A DNA stretch of 64,000 bases, taken from assembly GCF_900104185.1 (NCBI RefSeq), contig NZ_FNIZ01000002.1:234511-298510 (forward strand), in the 5' to 3' direction. The position numbers and the translations under genes were made by a program. Of the stretch, positions 1 through 7,330 are shown piece by piece. The notes beneath the pieces were generated by a model. The model searched no databases. It saw nothing but the letters and a program-made list of their open reading frames with translations, and was not told the DNA's origin. Origin of the DNA: Halobacillus aidingensis (lineage in GTDB: Bacteria > Bacillota > Bacilli > Bacillales > Halobacillaceae). Position 1 is the first letter of the stretch, and every line of letters begins with the position of its first letter.

Positions 1-1
1 A

Positions 2-1333
2 CAGAATGTGCGCAGCGTTAAAGTGGTGACGATTATCGCTGCTGTGCTTTTGACGAGTGTGACGGTCAGTATCGTTGGACCGATTGGCTTCGTTGGACTT
101 GTCGCGCCGCACTTGATCAAACTAATCGGTTACAGAGCCCACCTGCCGCTCATCTTAGGGTCGTTTTTATGGGGAGGAAACGTGCTCCTCTTAGCGGACG
201 TCCTTGCCCGGGTCATCGATCCGTCCTTCAATGAACTGCCGGTAGGTGCTATTACAGCACTTGTCGGTTCGCCGTGGCTCATCTGGCTTGTCATGCGGAT
301 GAAGCGGACAGGGAGCCAGGACAGCGGGGCGATTATGGCCGGGAAGAATTCCGCTACTTTGTCCATGAAAAAATTGCTGCCCGTATTGTTAGCGCTTATT
401 ACGATAACGCTGCTCGTCAGCCTTGCTTCAGGGAACTACGGATTCGAACCGTTGGTTACCTACAATGCGTTCTTCGGGGAAGCGAACACCTTCTTACAAA
501 GTTTGATCATAGACTTGAGACTGCCTCGTGCGCTTGTTGCTTTGTTCAGTGGGGCGGTTCTCGCGGTCAGTGGTCTTATTTTCCAAGGCGTGTTACGGAA
601 CCCGCTTGCCGATCCTTCCGTTATTGGTATCACCTCAGGGGCAGGGGTCGGTGCGTTGATGACGATGTACTGGTTCAGTGTCTCGGCCGTCTGGATTCCG
701 GTCGGCGCGATGGCCGGTGCGTTGGTGTTTTTCATCGTCGTCATGGCTCTAGGAGCAAAAGCCGAATTCCAGCCGACGGTGCTTGCATTACTCGGAATCG
801 GGATGTCTGCGTTCGGTTCGGCTTTAATTCAAATCATAGTCGTCCAAGCGGATATCGGGGTGGCTTCTGCGTTGACGTGGCTATCCGGGACGACTTATGC
901 CAAAGGGTGGAGTGAGCTGCTGCAATACTTGATCTGGCCGGTCTTGTTGTTCATCCCGCTGCTTGCGTTTTACATTAAAACGCTCGACGTCCTGTCACTC
1001 GGAGATGATACAGCGAAAGGACTCGGACTTCGTGTTGTGAACGTCCGTTTCCAAATGGCCTTGATTGCCACACTTCTTGCTGCCTGCAGTGTGGCTGCAG
1101 TGGGTTCGATCGGGTTCGTCGGACTGATTGCTCCACACCTTGCGCGTTTGCTCGTCGGTAGCGTCAACCAGAAGCTGCTGCCTGTTACGATGCTGATCGG
1201 CGGGGCGCTGCTGGTCGTTGCTGATTTGTTCAGCCGGACACTGCTTGCGCCGAACGAAATTCCATCAGGGATCCTCGTTGCCCTGATTGGAGCACCTTAC
1301 TTTTTATGGTTGATGAAAAAGCGTGCGACTTAA
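2..1333 (+). CDS. FecCD-family siderophore ABC permease, fused double-domain, 5' partial
   Basis: Membrane permease of an iron-siderophore (or B12/heme) ABC importer. The reading frame is open to the window edge, so the true start lies upstream; the first possible start inside is a GTG at 8. The visible part begins inside one FecCD domain (IGFVGLVAPHL motif near the start) and continues, after a linker near residue 100-120, into a second complete FecCD domain with the same signature (GSIGFVGLIAPHL). Two fused FecCD units in one chain is the FhuB arrangement. It uses an ATPase supplied elsewhere: the only siderophore-type ATPase in this window is at 42224, with its own Fur box. Substrate cannot be told from sequence. 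A strong terminator follows directly. Confidence 0.9.
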   Translation, partial: QNVRSVKVVTIIAAVLLTSVTVSIVGPIGFVGLVAPHLIKLIGYRAHLPLILGSFLWGGNVLLLADVLARVIDPSFNELPVGAITALVGSPWLIWLVMRMKRTGSQDSGAIMAGKNSATLSMKKLLPVLLALITITLLVSLASGNYGFEPLVTYNAFFGEANTFLQSLIIDLRLPRALVALFSGAVLAVSGLIFQGVLRNPLADPSVIGITSGAGVGALMTMYWFSVSAVWIPVGAMAGALVFFIVVMALGAKAEFQPTVLALLGIGMSAFGSALIQIIVVQADIGVASALTWLSGTTYAKGWSELLQYLIWPVLLFIPLLAFYIKTLDVLSLGDDTAKGLGLRVVNVRFQMALIATLLAACSVAAVGSIGFVGLIAPHLARLLVGSVNQKLLPVTMLIGGALLVVADLFSRTLLAPNEIPSGILVALIGAPYFLWLMKKRAT

Positions 1334-1357
1334 CGGTCACACGCTTCTTTTTTTACG
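1319..1357 (+). terminator. Intrinsic terminator after the siderophore permease
   Basis: AAGCGTG and CACGCTT arms, extended by GAC/GTC, overlap the stop codon and are followed by a run of seven T. Confidence 0.75.
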
Positions 1358-1408
1358 CGTATGTATGCTATGATAATGAAAAAATGAACGCCAGGGGAGA
1401 GTTTTATT

Positions 1409-2377
1409 ATGAAGATTCCATACATCAAATGCCACGGGTCGGGGAACGATTTCATCCTCATTGACGAGATTGAAAAAGACTTTGGTTTTTCAGAAAAAGA
1501 GCGCGAGGAACTCTCGTTATTATTATGTGACCGTGAAAACGGAATCGGTTCGGATGGCATTCTTTTTGTGATGCCGAGTGAAAAAGCGGAAGGCCGGATG
1601 CGGATGTTCAACTTAGACGGCACGGAAGCGGAAATGTGCGGCAACGGTCTGCGCTGTGTCGCCCGCCATATGATTGAAAAACTCGGGAAAAAGGAAATTG
1701 CGATTGAAACAGAGAAAGCCGTGCTGCCCGTTTCTCAAGTAGAAGAGATTTTCCCTGAGATCGATACGTTCTCTGTCATGATTGAGCCTGTCAGTTTTGA
1801 GGTCGATTCACTGCCAATGAATTTTGCAGGGAAAGAAGCGGTCGATGTGAAGATTCCCGAGTTGTCTGAAGAGCGAACATTTACGGCTCTAAGTGTACCC
1901 AACCCGCACATCGTGACCATCGTCGATTCCGTCGATCAGGAAGAACTGCTATCGGTCGGGAAAAAGGCGAACGATTTGCCGGAAGTTTTTCCGAATGGTG
2001 TAAACGTAAGCTATGTCCAGGTGTTAGAGAAAAATAAAATCTTCGTCCGTACGTTCGAACGTGGGGTCGGATTGACAAACGCCTGCGGTACTGCCATGAG
2101 CGCTTCTTCGTTAGTGTCAACGATTCTAGGACCGAATGATTTGGGTACACCGATCGTTGTCATCAATAAAGGCGGACTCGTCAACTGTGTCGTCGAAAAA
2201 GACAATGGACGTTTTTCCATCCAGCTGCGCGGGAATGGAACCAATGTCTATCAAGCAGAGGTTGATGTCGATTTGGGAGCCCTTACTTTTGAAGTCTCAG
2301 AGAAGCAATTTTTTGCAGAAGAAAATGCGACCTATGAAAAACTAGAAGCGTTCGCCGCTTCAGAAATCGGAGGTTGA
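1409..2377 (+). CDS. dapF: Diaminopimelate epimerase
   Basis: Converts LL- to meso-diaminopimelate, the last step before lysine and the source of the peptidoglycan cross-linking residue; cytosolic, cofactor-independent. Both active-site cysteines are visible: Cys77 in EMCGNGLRC and Cys226 in [11 protein letters not shown], one in each half of the pseudo-dimeric fold. At 322 residues it is about 40 longer than the usual 275-285, the extra mainly in the second half and C-terminus. ATG with GGGGAG upstream. The next gene starts 4 bases after the stop, so the two are co-transcribed. The second Cys motif ([10 protein letters not shown]) deviates from the common GETLACGTG form, which is typical of a divergent Firmicute branch. 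Confidence 0.93.
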   Translation: MKIPYIKCHGSGNDFILIDEIEKDFGFSEKEREELSLLLCDRENGIGSDGILFVMPSEKAEGRMRMFNLDGTEAEMCGNGLRCVARHMIEKLGKKEIAIETEKAVLPVSQVEEIFPEIDTFSVMIEPVSFEVDSLPMNFAGKEAVDVKIPELSEERTFTALSVPNPHIVTIVDSVDQEELLSVGKKANDLPEVFPNGVNVSYVQVLEKNKIFVRTFERGVGLTNACGTAMSASSLVSTILGPNDLGTPIVVINKGGLVNCVVEKDNGRFSIQLRGNGTNVYQAEVDVDLGALTFEVSEKQFFAEENATYEKLEAFAASEIGG

Positions 2378-2381
2378 TTCT

Positions 2382-2777
2382 ATGTTAAAAACATTTCATG
2401 TTAAAACCGATCATCATGATCAAATGATTGATGTGACCAGCCAGGTTCAGGACTGGATCCGTGAAGAAGGCGTCAAAGACGGTGTTGTCGTTGTGCAGTC
2501 AATGCACACGACGGCAGGCCTGACTGTGAATGAAAACGCCGATCCTGACGTGAAAACCGATATGCTGCGCCGCTTCCGTGAAGTGTATCCATGGGACCAC
2601 CCGGAAGATCGTCATGCGGAAGGAAACACAGCCGCACATATGAAAACAAGCACGGTTGGACATGCCCAGACGCTGCTTGTGGAAGATGGCAAACTCGTTC
2701 TCGGTACATGGCAGGGTCTTTACTTCTGTGAGTTCGACGGACCGAGAAGCCGGAAGTTTGTCGCGAAGTTGTTATAA
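2382..2777 (+). CDS. YjbQ family (UPF0047) protein
   Basis: Small cytosolic protein of 131 residues, the full length for the YjbQ/UPF0047 family, some members of which have weak thiamine-phosphate synthase activity. Family features seen are [17 protein letters not shown] in the first half and the C-terminal [15 protein letters not shown] block, plus conserved histidines ([11 protein letters not shown]). It starts 4 nt after dapF with GGAGG upstream, so it is translated as part of the same mRNA, though no pathway link to lysine synthesis is known to me. A clear terminator follows. Confidence 0.88.
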   Translation: MLKTFHVKTDHHDQMIDVTSQVQDWIREEGVKDGVVVVQSMHTTAGLTVNENADPDVKTDMLRRFREVYPWDHPEDRHAEGNTAAHMKTSTVGHAQTLLVEDGKLVLGTWQGLYFCEFDGPRSRKFVAKLL

Positions 2778-2781
2778 GGAG

Positions 2782-2812
2782 AAAGGAAGGTACTTCGGTG
2801 CCTTCCTTTTTT
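2782..2812 (+). terminator. Intrinsic terminator of the dapF operon
   Basis: AAGGAAGGTAC / GTGCCTTCCTT stem with a TTCG loop, followed by six T. Confidence 0.9.
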
Positions 2813-2832
2813 AGATTATGGCCGGCTCGCGT

Positions 2833-3010
2833 AAGACTCAGTTTCGAGACGTTTTTTGAGTGGATGGGGGCTGCGGGGAATGAGTCGCTTTCCGCGGGAG
2901 CGCGGTGAGCCTCCTCGGACTGCGTCCTGCGGGGTCTCACCATGCACTTTTTTCCCACAGGAGTCTCCCCATTCCCCTCCGCCCCCTGCCATAAGAGTAT
3001 CTCGAAACCA
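2833..3010 (-). repeat. Large palindromic intergenic repeat, copy A (subfamily 2)
   Basis: Non-coding block bounded by GTTTCGAGA on the left and TCTCGAAAC on the right. The interior contains the family core: GCTTTCCGCGGGAGCGCGG, GAGCCTCCTCGG, CTGCGGGGTCTCACC and GGAGTCTC. It matches copy E (17954) in reverse orientation. It can fold into a long cruciform or RNA hairpin; internal arms include GGTGAG with CTCACC and CCGCGG-type stems. Long ORFs through it are artefacts of its high GC content. No transposase or coding signal. Confidence 0.8.
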
Positions 3011-3123
3011 TTTCTGAAAGCCGCCCATTCCAATTTGGTTGAGGCGAGTAATTCAAGTACCCTGGCCAGGCGTTTGTAACCCTAATGCTTGATATAGGGC
3101 GCTTTCTGCTTACAGCAAAGGTT

Positions 3124-3470
3124 TAGTGGAAGACAACTTGGTAAAGGGGTTCGTTTGTCACATACATCGAATGGGGGGGGTTGGGAAGCTGCGAGACTCC
3201 CGTGGGAGAAGGAGACAGGCGAGATCCCGCAGGACGTAGTCCGAGGAAGCTCGGCGCTCCCCCACAGGAAAGTGTTCAAATGCGGAATCGCTCTGGTAGA
3301 CACGACTGGCATAAGCAGGACAGCATTGGAATGTGCATTTCATTCCTTTGCTGTCCTGCTTATGACGCGAGTGTCTGGGCGATGGAGCTAGACGAGTGGC
3401 TTCCCGACCACCCCTGACTCCAAACACGGCAAAGAACCCCGAAAACATCTCGAAACTGAGTCTTCCACAA
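3124..3470 (+). repeat. Large palindromic intergenic repeat, copy B (subfamily 1) with an insertion
   Basis: Starts AGTGGAAGAC and ends GTCTTCCAC, so it has terminal inverted repeats. Core features are CGAGACTCCCGTGGGAG, GGCGAGATCCCGCAGGACG, CCGAGGAAGCTCGGCG and CCCCCACAGGAAAG. Same orientation as copy D (55001) and opposite to C (17625). It is longer than the others because about 110 bases, including a long hairpin (3298-3376), sit in the arm where the other copies read GAAAGCGAGTGGCTTCCC. Confidence 0.8.
3298..3376. repeat. Nested near-perfect hairpin inside repeat copy B
   Basis: Arms of 36 bases (3298-3333 and 3341-3376) around a 7-base loop. AGACAC, CATAAGCAGGACAGCA and GGAATG pair perfectly; six bases near the base and two near the tip do not. 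It is absent from the corresponding place in copies C and D, so it looks like an inserted small palindromic unit. Confidence 0.8.
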
Positions 3471-3605
3471 TAGGGAGCGATAGTGGAAGTAGGGATAGTC
3501 CAAAAAGACTGTCTGTTTCCGTGGAAGGACATGGTATAATTTAAAGTGGATCACGCTTTTCGCCAATTGAATAGGGTGTCGGCTAACCCCAGCGCAAAGG
3601 GGGTG

Positions 3606-3710
3606 ATGCCTCTGAGTATGTATGAATCGTTGATGGTGATGATCGCGTTCAGTTCGTTCATCGTGTCCGTTCTCGGCTTAGTTGTCGCGATTTTACGCAT
3701 AAAAAAATAG
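3606..3710 (+). CDS. Putative holin-like toxin (type I toxin, TxpA/BsrG-like)
   Basis: A 34-residue single-membrane-helix peptide, MPLSMYESLMVMIAFSSFI then a hydrophobic stretch ending RIKK. The MYESLMVMIAF start and basic tail are the signature of the Bacillus holin-like toxins expressed in type I toxin-antitoxin pairs, which insert into the membrane. An extended -10 (TGGTATAAT, near 3533-3541) lies about 65 bases upstream. The GGGGG ribosome site (3599-3603) can pair with ACCCC at 3586-3590, a translation block like that reported for such toxins. Two hairpins follow. The antitoxin would be an antisense RNA over the 3' end; I cannot place its promoter. Too short for routine ORF calling. Confidence 0.75.
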   Translation: MPLSMYESLMVMIAFSSFIVSVLGLVVAILRIKK

Positions 3711-3748
3711 ACTCCCTATTCTGACGTGAATGCGGGTGAGTCTATTTT
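3704..3748 (+). terminator. Hairpin at the toxin stop codon
   Basis: AAAATAGACTC (3704-3714) pairs perfectly with GAGTCTATTTT (3738-3748). The stem contains the toxin stop codon. It is the likely 3' end of the toxin mRNA or the region of overlap with an antisense RNA. Confidence 0.6.
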
Positions 3749-3783
3749 AAGGCTGCGCCCTTTGGCTGAAGCGCTGATCCGGG

Positions 3784-3813
3784 AGGACCACAGTGCCAGC
3801 TGTGGTCCTTTTC
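3784..3813 (+). terminator. Intrinsic terminator downstream of the toxin
   Basis: AGGACCACAG / CTGTGGTCCT stem with a 6-base loop and TTTT tail. Confidence 0.8.
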
Positions 3814-3885
3814 TTATGTGTATCCTGTATCTGCTCTTATCATACCACATTTTTTGAAAAAGAAACAGGTGAGTGTTTCGAACAG

Positions 3886-3995
3886 ATATCAATGGAACTT
3901 GGATGATATCGCTTGAAACTTAAATATATCGGTTGAAATCTCAATATATCAAGGAAAGGAAGACAGATCTCGGCTGAATATTCCACATATCAATA
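3886..3995. repeat. 20-nt-period array R1 (ATATC-NN-TTGAAA)
   Basis: ATATC begins at 3886, 3906, 3926, 3946, (degenerate GATCT, 3966) and 3987. Each is followed two bases later by a version of TTGAAA and then about seven variable bases. The period is exactly 20 for four steps. Same family as the array at 20174. Non-coding, between the toxin locus and the YeeE gene. Confidence 0.75.
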
Positions 3996-4001
3996 AACCT
4001 T

Positions 4002-4031
4002 AAAAACCTCCAGCCCGGAAGCTGGAGGTTT
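4002..4031 (-). terminator. Terminator of the YeeE/YedE gene (probably bidirectional)
   Basis: AAACCTCCAGC / GCTGGAGGTTT stem with flanking A and T runs on both sides, just beyond the stop codon of the minus-strand gene. Confidence 0.85.
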
Positions 4032-4035
4032 TCCT

Positions 4036-5286
4036 TTAGCATATCGAATCTTTAGGGTTCGGGTTTTTCATGCCGAACATCGGCCGCAGGAACAGAGCGA
4101 GATATGTTCCGGCTAAGGCCATGATCATCCATACCCAGCCATGCAGGCTGAAGGATGCGATGCCGCCGAAGTAGGCGCCGATGTTGCAACCGAAAGCAAG
4201 GCGTGCGCCGTATCCCATCAGAACGCCGCCGATGATGGATGCAGCCCCAATGCCGGGCTTGATTTTTCCCGGTTTGAAGTTACCTTGGAAGCTTGCCGCA
4301 ATGAACGCTCCAAGGATGATGCCGAAGTTCATGACACTCGTGGAGTCGGCAAGGACCGTCTGATTCAATGGTGCCGGATCATTGGACCAATATGTCCAAT
4401 TCGCGACATCTACGCCGAACATTTGGATGAACTTGGATCCCCAAAGCGCAAAGGCGGAGGTGATGCCCCAAGGGTTGCCGCGAACAGCAAGGGTGATGGC
4501 ATTCAATACGCCTAGGATGACGGCAGCAAGCAACAGCGGCCACGCCCCGCGCCACAATTTTTTCAAACCGGTCGTCGTTTTGAGTGGCGCCATTTTCGGT
4601 GGGTTCTTTTTCCTGGCTACCTTAACGGTAATGCCGTAGATCCCTAAGAAAATCACCAGCTGCAGAATCCAGCCACCGAAATAGCCAAAGCCGGTGGATT
4701 CCGCTAAAGAAATGGCCGGTAGGGTCGGCGTCTCGCTCCAGAACCCGATATGATACGCACCGAGCACAGAGCCTCCGATGAAACCTAGCAGCGTGAGAAT
4801 CATCGACGATTTTCCTCCTCCGACAGTATATAGCGTTCCGGATGCACAGCCGGATCCAAGCTGCATGCCGATACCGAAAATGAAGGAACCGAAGACGACG
4901 CTCATGCCGACAGGGAATACATAGCCTTGAGGGGCGTTACCTGTGAAGCTGAACCCTGTTCCTAATATAATGGCAAAAAGCGTTGTTGCAACAGCGAGCA
5001 TGAGCATGTGGGCTTGAAGACCTTGGACATTACCGACAGATATCAGTCTTCTGAATGCTGAAGTAAAGCCGAACCTTGCGTGCAGAAGCACGAGCCCGAA
5101 AGCAAGGCCGATCAAGAATAGAACGCCCTGCGTGAAGGTGGTGACAGATACTATCGTTATAAATAAAAGCAGCGATACGATCGCACCGATCCATACGAAT
5201 GGTTTTTGTACCGGATCTAATGGAGCGATGACGGTCGAACGGGTGTTGTTTTCTTCAACCGTCTGCTGGACAGTTTGTTGTTGCAT
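4036..5286 (-). CDS. YeeE/YedE family thiosulfate/sulfur transporter
   Basis: Integral membrane protein of 416 residues with about ten helices, made of two similar halves. Each half carries the family cysteine motif: GSGCASGT in the first and AFGCNIGA in the second; in characterised YeeE (TsuA) such cysteines relay thiosulfate through the pore. Length fits the long two-repeat form. N-terminal 30 residues are polar and glutamine-rich. ATG preceded by AGGAGG. No TusA, rhodanese or sulfurtransferase gene is adjacent, so the imported sulfur species is uncertain. It is flanked by non-coding DNA on both sides and transcribed alone. Confidence 0.88.
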   Translation of the reverse strand: MQQQTVQQTVEENNTRSTVIAPLDPVQKPFVWIGAIVSLLLFITIVSVTTFTQGVLFLIGLAFGLVLLHARFGFTSAFRRLISVGNVQGLQAHMLMLAVATTLFAIILGTGFSFTGNAPQGYVFPVGMSVVFGSFIFGIGMQLGSGCASGTLYTVGGGKSSMILTLLGFIGGSVLGAYHIGFWSETPTLPAISLAESTGFGYFGGWILQLVIFLGIYGITVKVARKKNPPKMAPLKTTTGLKKLWRGAWPLLLAAVILGVLNAITLAVRGNPWGITSAFALWGSKFIQMFGVDVANWTYWSNDPAPLNQTVLADSTSVMNFGIILGAFIAASFQGNFKPGKIKPGIGAASIIGGVLMGYGARLAFGCNIGAYFGGIASFSLHGWVWMIMALAGTYLALFLRPMFGMKNPNPKDSIC

Positions 5287-5459
5287 GTTTCATTCCTCCT
5301 AAATCCGATTTGTTTACTTAGTTTTAAATGAACTTTTGATATTGTAACGGAGACTCGTCTATTTGTAAATCATCCTGCATACAATGGTTGTACAAAGAGA
5401 ACAAAGCTCAGTCTTTACGTAGAATTAACATGATTCAACGAGGACAAGTGGTAAAATAA

Positions 5460-5650
5460 ATGTGTAGACAGGACGACCTAAAACAATTATTGGAGGGATG
5501 TCTTATACCTGTCGCTCGCTCATATGTTACTCGCTGGTTTTTCTTTGTTTGTAAAAAAGCAAATCGAAGAACTTCTTGGCGTACATCTGGCGCACCTCCC
5601 CCTACATAAAGACTGATCGAAAGCGACGCTGCTGGCGTGGCTTTTTTGTT
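5460..5650 (+). other. Short transcription unit with unclear product
   Basis: An extended -10 (TGGTAAAAT, about 5450) is followed by GGAGGG at 5492-5497 and ends at a hairpin (AGCGACGC / GGCGTGGCT, 5621-5641) with a six-T tail. Possible peptides are an 18-residue ORF starting at 5498, only 1 nt from the ribosome site, or a frame with ATG at 5524 coding MLLAGFSLFVKKQIEELLG and ending 5616. Neither has a well-placed start. It could be a small RNA, a leader, or a small hydrophobic peptide gene. Confidence 0.35.
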
Positions 5651-5677
5651 GTTTAGGGAAGGTGTTTTGTGAAAGTT

Positions 5678-5795
5678 GCTAATAAATGGGGGGAAGTCAC
5701 TAATATATAGGAGAAAGTTGCTAATATTTATGCTGAAGCTGCTAATAAACAGGAGGAAGCCGCTAATATAGTTGCAAAAGCCGCTAATAATTAAG
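5678..5795. repeat. 21-nt-period array R3 (GCTAATA-N8-GAAG)
   Basis: GCTAATA-type boxes begin at 5678, 5699, 5720, 5741, 5762 and 5783: exactly 21 bases each time. Box and GAAG(C/T)C portions are conserved and the middle eight bases vary. Between the short transcript above and the gene at 5930. Confidence 0.8.
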
Positions 5796-5929
5796 GCAAT
5801 GTGGATATCTTATGTCAAGGTTTGGCGAACAGTACTAGAAGTTGATGTATGAGTTTTAATTTTAAGATTAAACTAAAAAACAGGTGGGTAAGTAATAGTA
5901 AGTTACATATAGGAAAAGGAGTGGTTAAC

Positions 5930-6166
5930 ATGGCGAAGAAAAAAGAGTGGCACGTGATTTTCCTTTTGGATAGCAAGCGTGTCGTGACGCACGACCTTGA
6001 GCTGAGTGAAGAAATGGATGAGCGTGAGGCGTCCGAATTCATCGTTAAACAGCTGGATAAGGGCACATGGTGGTTTTTGGAAGATGGTGTAGCGCTTCAT
6101 ACCAGTGGTGTGGAAAGTTTTTATTTGGACAAATGTGCGAAGAAAACAAGGTTTAGCAGAGATTAA
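5930..6166 (+). CDS. Hypothetical protein, 78 aa
   Basis: Small soluble charged protein, MAKKKEWHVIFLLDSKRV..., with no family I can name. The start at 5930 is chosen because AAAAGGAG lies 9 bases upstream; the longer frame from 5849 has no ribosome site. Contains a WWFLEDG stretch and a single Cys near the C-terminus (LDKCAKKTRF). Transcribed alone, ending at a strong terminator. Translation is well supported by RBS and terminator; function unknown. Confidence 0.7.
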   Translation: MAKKKEWHVIFLLDSKRVVTHDLELSEEMDEREASEFIVKQLDKGTWWFLEDGVALHTSGVESFYLDKCAKKTRFSRD

Positions 6167-6168
6167 AC

Positions 6169-6210
6169 AAATGGGCAGCTTTCCTGTAAAAAGGAAGCTG
6201 CCCATTTTTT
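6169..6210 (+). terminator. Intrinsic terminator
   Basis: AAATGGGCAGCTTCC-type stem (AAATGGGCAGCTTTCC with GGAAGCTGCCCATTT) followed by T run. Confidence 0.92.
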
Positions 6211-6392
6211 ATACGCTTTTAAGGTTGAAAGAGTCGGCCTTTATGACAGCGTGATCGTTGATGAGAATTCATACCCCGTTCGTCAAGGCATTAGAATGAG
6301 TGGGTAAACAAGGAACGCTTCTAGGAAAAATGATTCGCTCTTAGAGAAGACTAATCGGTTTAAAATAAAAAACTCTCCCTGGAAGGAAGAGT

Positions 6393-6887
6393 TTAATTCA
6401 AGATCTCAACTTTTACTTGTCGGCGCCCATAGTCGAAGGCGTCTTTTTCCTGTGCCATAAAGAGATCGATGCGGTGACCTTCAATATCTCCGCCGATGTC
6501 GCCAGCAACGGCTACGCCATAGCCGGGCACGCGGACTTTAGAGCCGAGTGGGATGACGTTCGGATCGACGGCGATCACTTTTTGATTCGGATTGGCACGG
6601 AGATCGATCCCTGTGTACGTGACTCCGCTGCATCCTTCGCAAAAAGCCGTGTAGGCAGTCGCTTCAACAGCAACGGTACGCTTGACGTCATCTTTCGAAG
6701 CGGAGGCCGTGACGGCTTTCTTTTCTTTGTCAGGAAAACGTTCGAGATCTTTTGTTTTTTTATCTAAAGATAGGGATTTCGTTTCTATATTTTGTGCGGG
6801 CTTGTCCACTTCATCGGCAGCTACCGGAAGTGTAAGTCCGAAGATGATCATAGGCAGAAGAAGAAGGGAAAAAAGACGTTTGTTCAT
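6393..6887 (-). CDS. Secreted 3D-domain protein (YuiC-like)
   Basis: Exported cell-wall-associated protein of 164 residues. The N-terminus is a signal peptide (MNKRLFSLLLLPMIIFGL, cleavage after VAA). A charged linker to about residue 70 precedes a C-terminal 3D domain of about 90 residues: ATAYTAFCEG, IAVDPNVIPLGSKV and GDIGGDIEGHRIDLF, whose aspartates give the domain its name. The domain resembles the catalytic barrel of MltA/YuiC lytic transglycosylases. A Cys pair (CEGC) is conserved in Bacillus members. No LysM or G5 domain, so this is a minimal version. Monocistronic; a short hairpin (6369-6394) lies after the stop. Confidence 0.87.
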   Translation of the reverse strand: MNKRLFSLLLLPMIIFGLTLPVAADEVDKPAQNIETKSLSLDKKTKDLERFPDKEKKAVTASASKDDVKRTVAVEATAYTAFCEGCSGVTYTGIDLRANPNQKVIAVDPNVIPLGSKVRVPGYGVAVAGDIGGDIEGHRIDLFMAQEKDAFDYGRRQVKVEILN

Positions 6888-7003
6888 AAGTAATGGTCCC
6901 CTTTCAATATTTCACTTTGCCTATTGTAACAACCACCGGACCACCATACAAAGACAAAATACCTACAAAAAGATTACATTCCCGTGACAAATGACACCCT
7001 GTT

Positions 7004-7036
7004 GAAAAAGAGCCGCTTTTTTTTCGTGCGGCTCCT
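7004..7036 (-). terminator. Terminator of the 28-aa Cys peptide gene
   Basis: On the minus strand GAGCCGC, an A-rich loop, GCGGCTC, then TTTTT. It lies 8 bases past the stop of the small ORF at 7044-7130. Confidence 0.8.
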
Positions 7037-7043
7037 GCTATTT

Positions 7044-7130
7044 TCAGCGGGACGTCCCTTTACGTTTACGTCCACAACACGGTTTTGAGGGCTTTCTGCT
7101 CGGCTTGTTTTCATTAGGGCGATTCGACAT
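7044..7130 (-). CDS. Unrecognised 28-aa basic peptide with a Cys pair
   Basis: Encodes MSNRPNENKPSRKPSKP followed by CCGRKRKGTSR: ten Lys/Arg, four Pro, one adjacent Cys pair and no hydrophobic segment. A textbook AGGAGG ends 6-7 bases before the ATG and an intrinsic terminator follows the stop, which together support a real gene. Below standard length cut-offs. Composition suggests nucleic-acid or metal binding, but I recognise no family. Divergent from the zinc-ribbon gene at 7331. Confidence 0.6.
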   Translation of the reverse strand: MSNRPNENKPSRKPSKPCCGRKRKGTSR

Positions 7131-7330
7131 GAGGACCCTCCTCTCGGGTTTGAGATATATCATTTTATGCAGACAAATGAGAACGGGCCGTGCGCTTACC
7201 CTGAATGCAGGAATTTTTTTAAAAAAAGGGACCTATGTCGTTTACTTATCCAGCGGAAGGCATGATATAATAGATAAGGATTCTTAGAGATTCCAGAATT
7301 ATGAAAGTGATAGAAAAGGAGGACGGGACC

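Noticed and set aside
2473-3033. Minus-strand ORF of 186 codons over YjbQ and repeat copy A
   Set aside because: It runs antisense through a real gene and a GC-rich palindrome; no ribosome site and low-complexity product.
3886-4000. Periodic arrays R1-R4 as CRISPR
   Set aside because: Period is 20-21 bases with conserved boxes of only 5-7 bases, far below CRISPR repeat and spacer sizes; no cas genes are present.
7105-7287. 60-codon plus-strand ORF before the zinc-ribbon gene
   Set aside because: No ribosome site; it is antisense to the better-supported 28-aa peptide gene.
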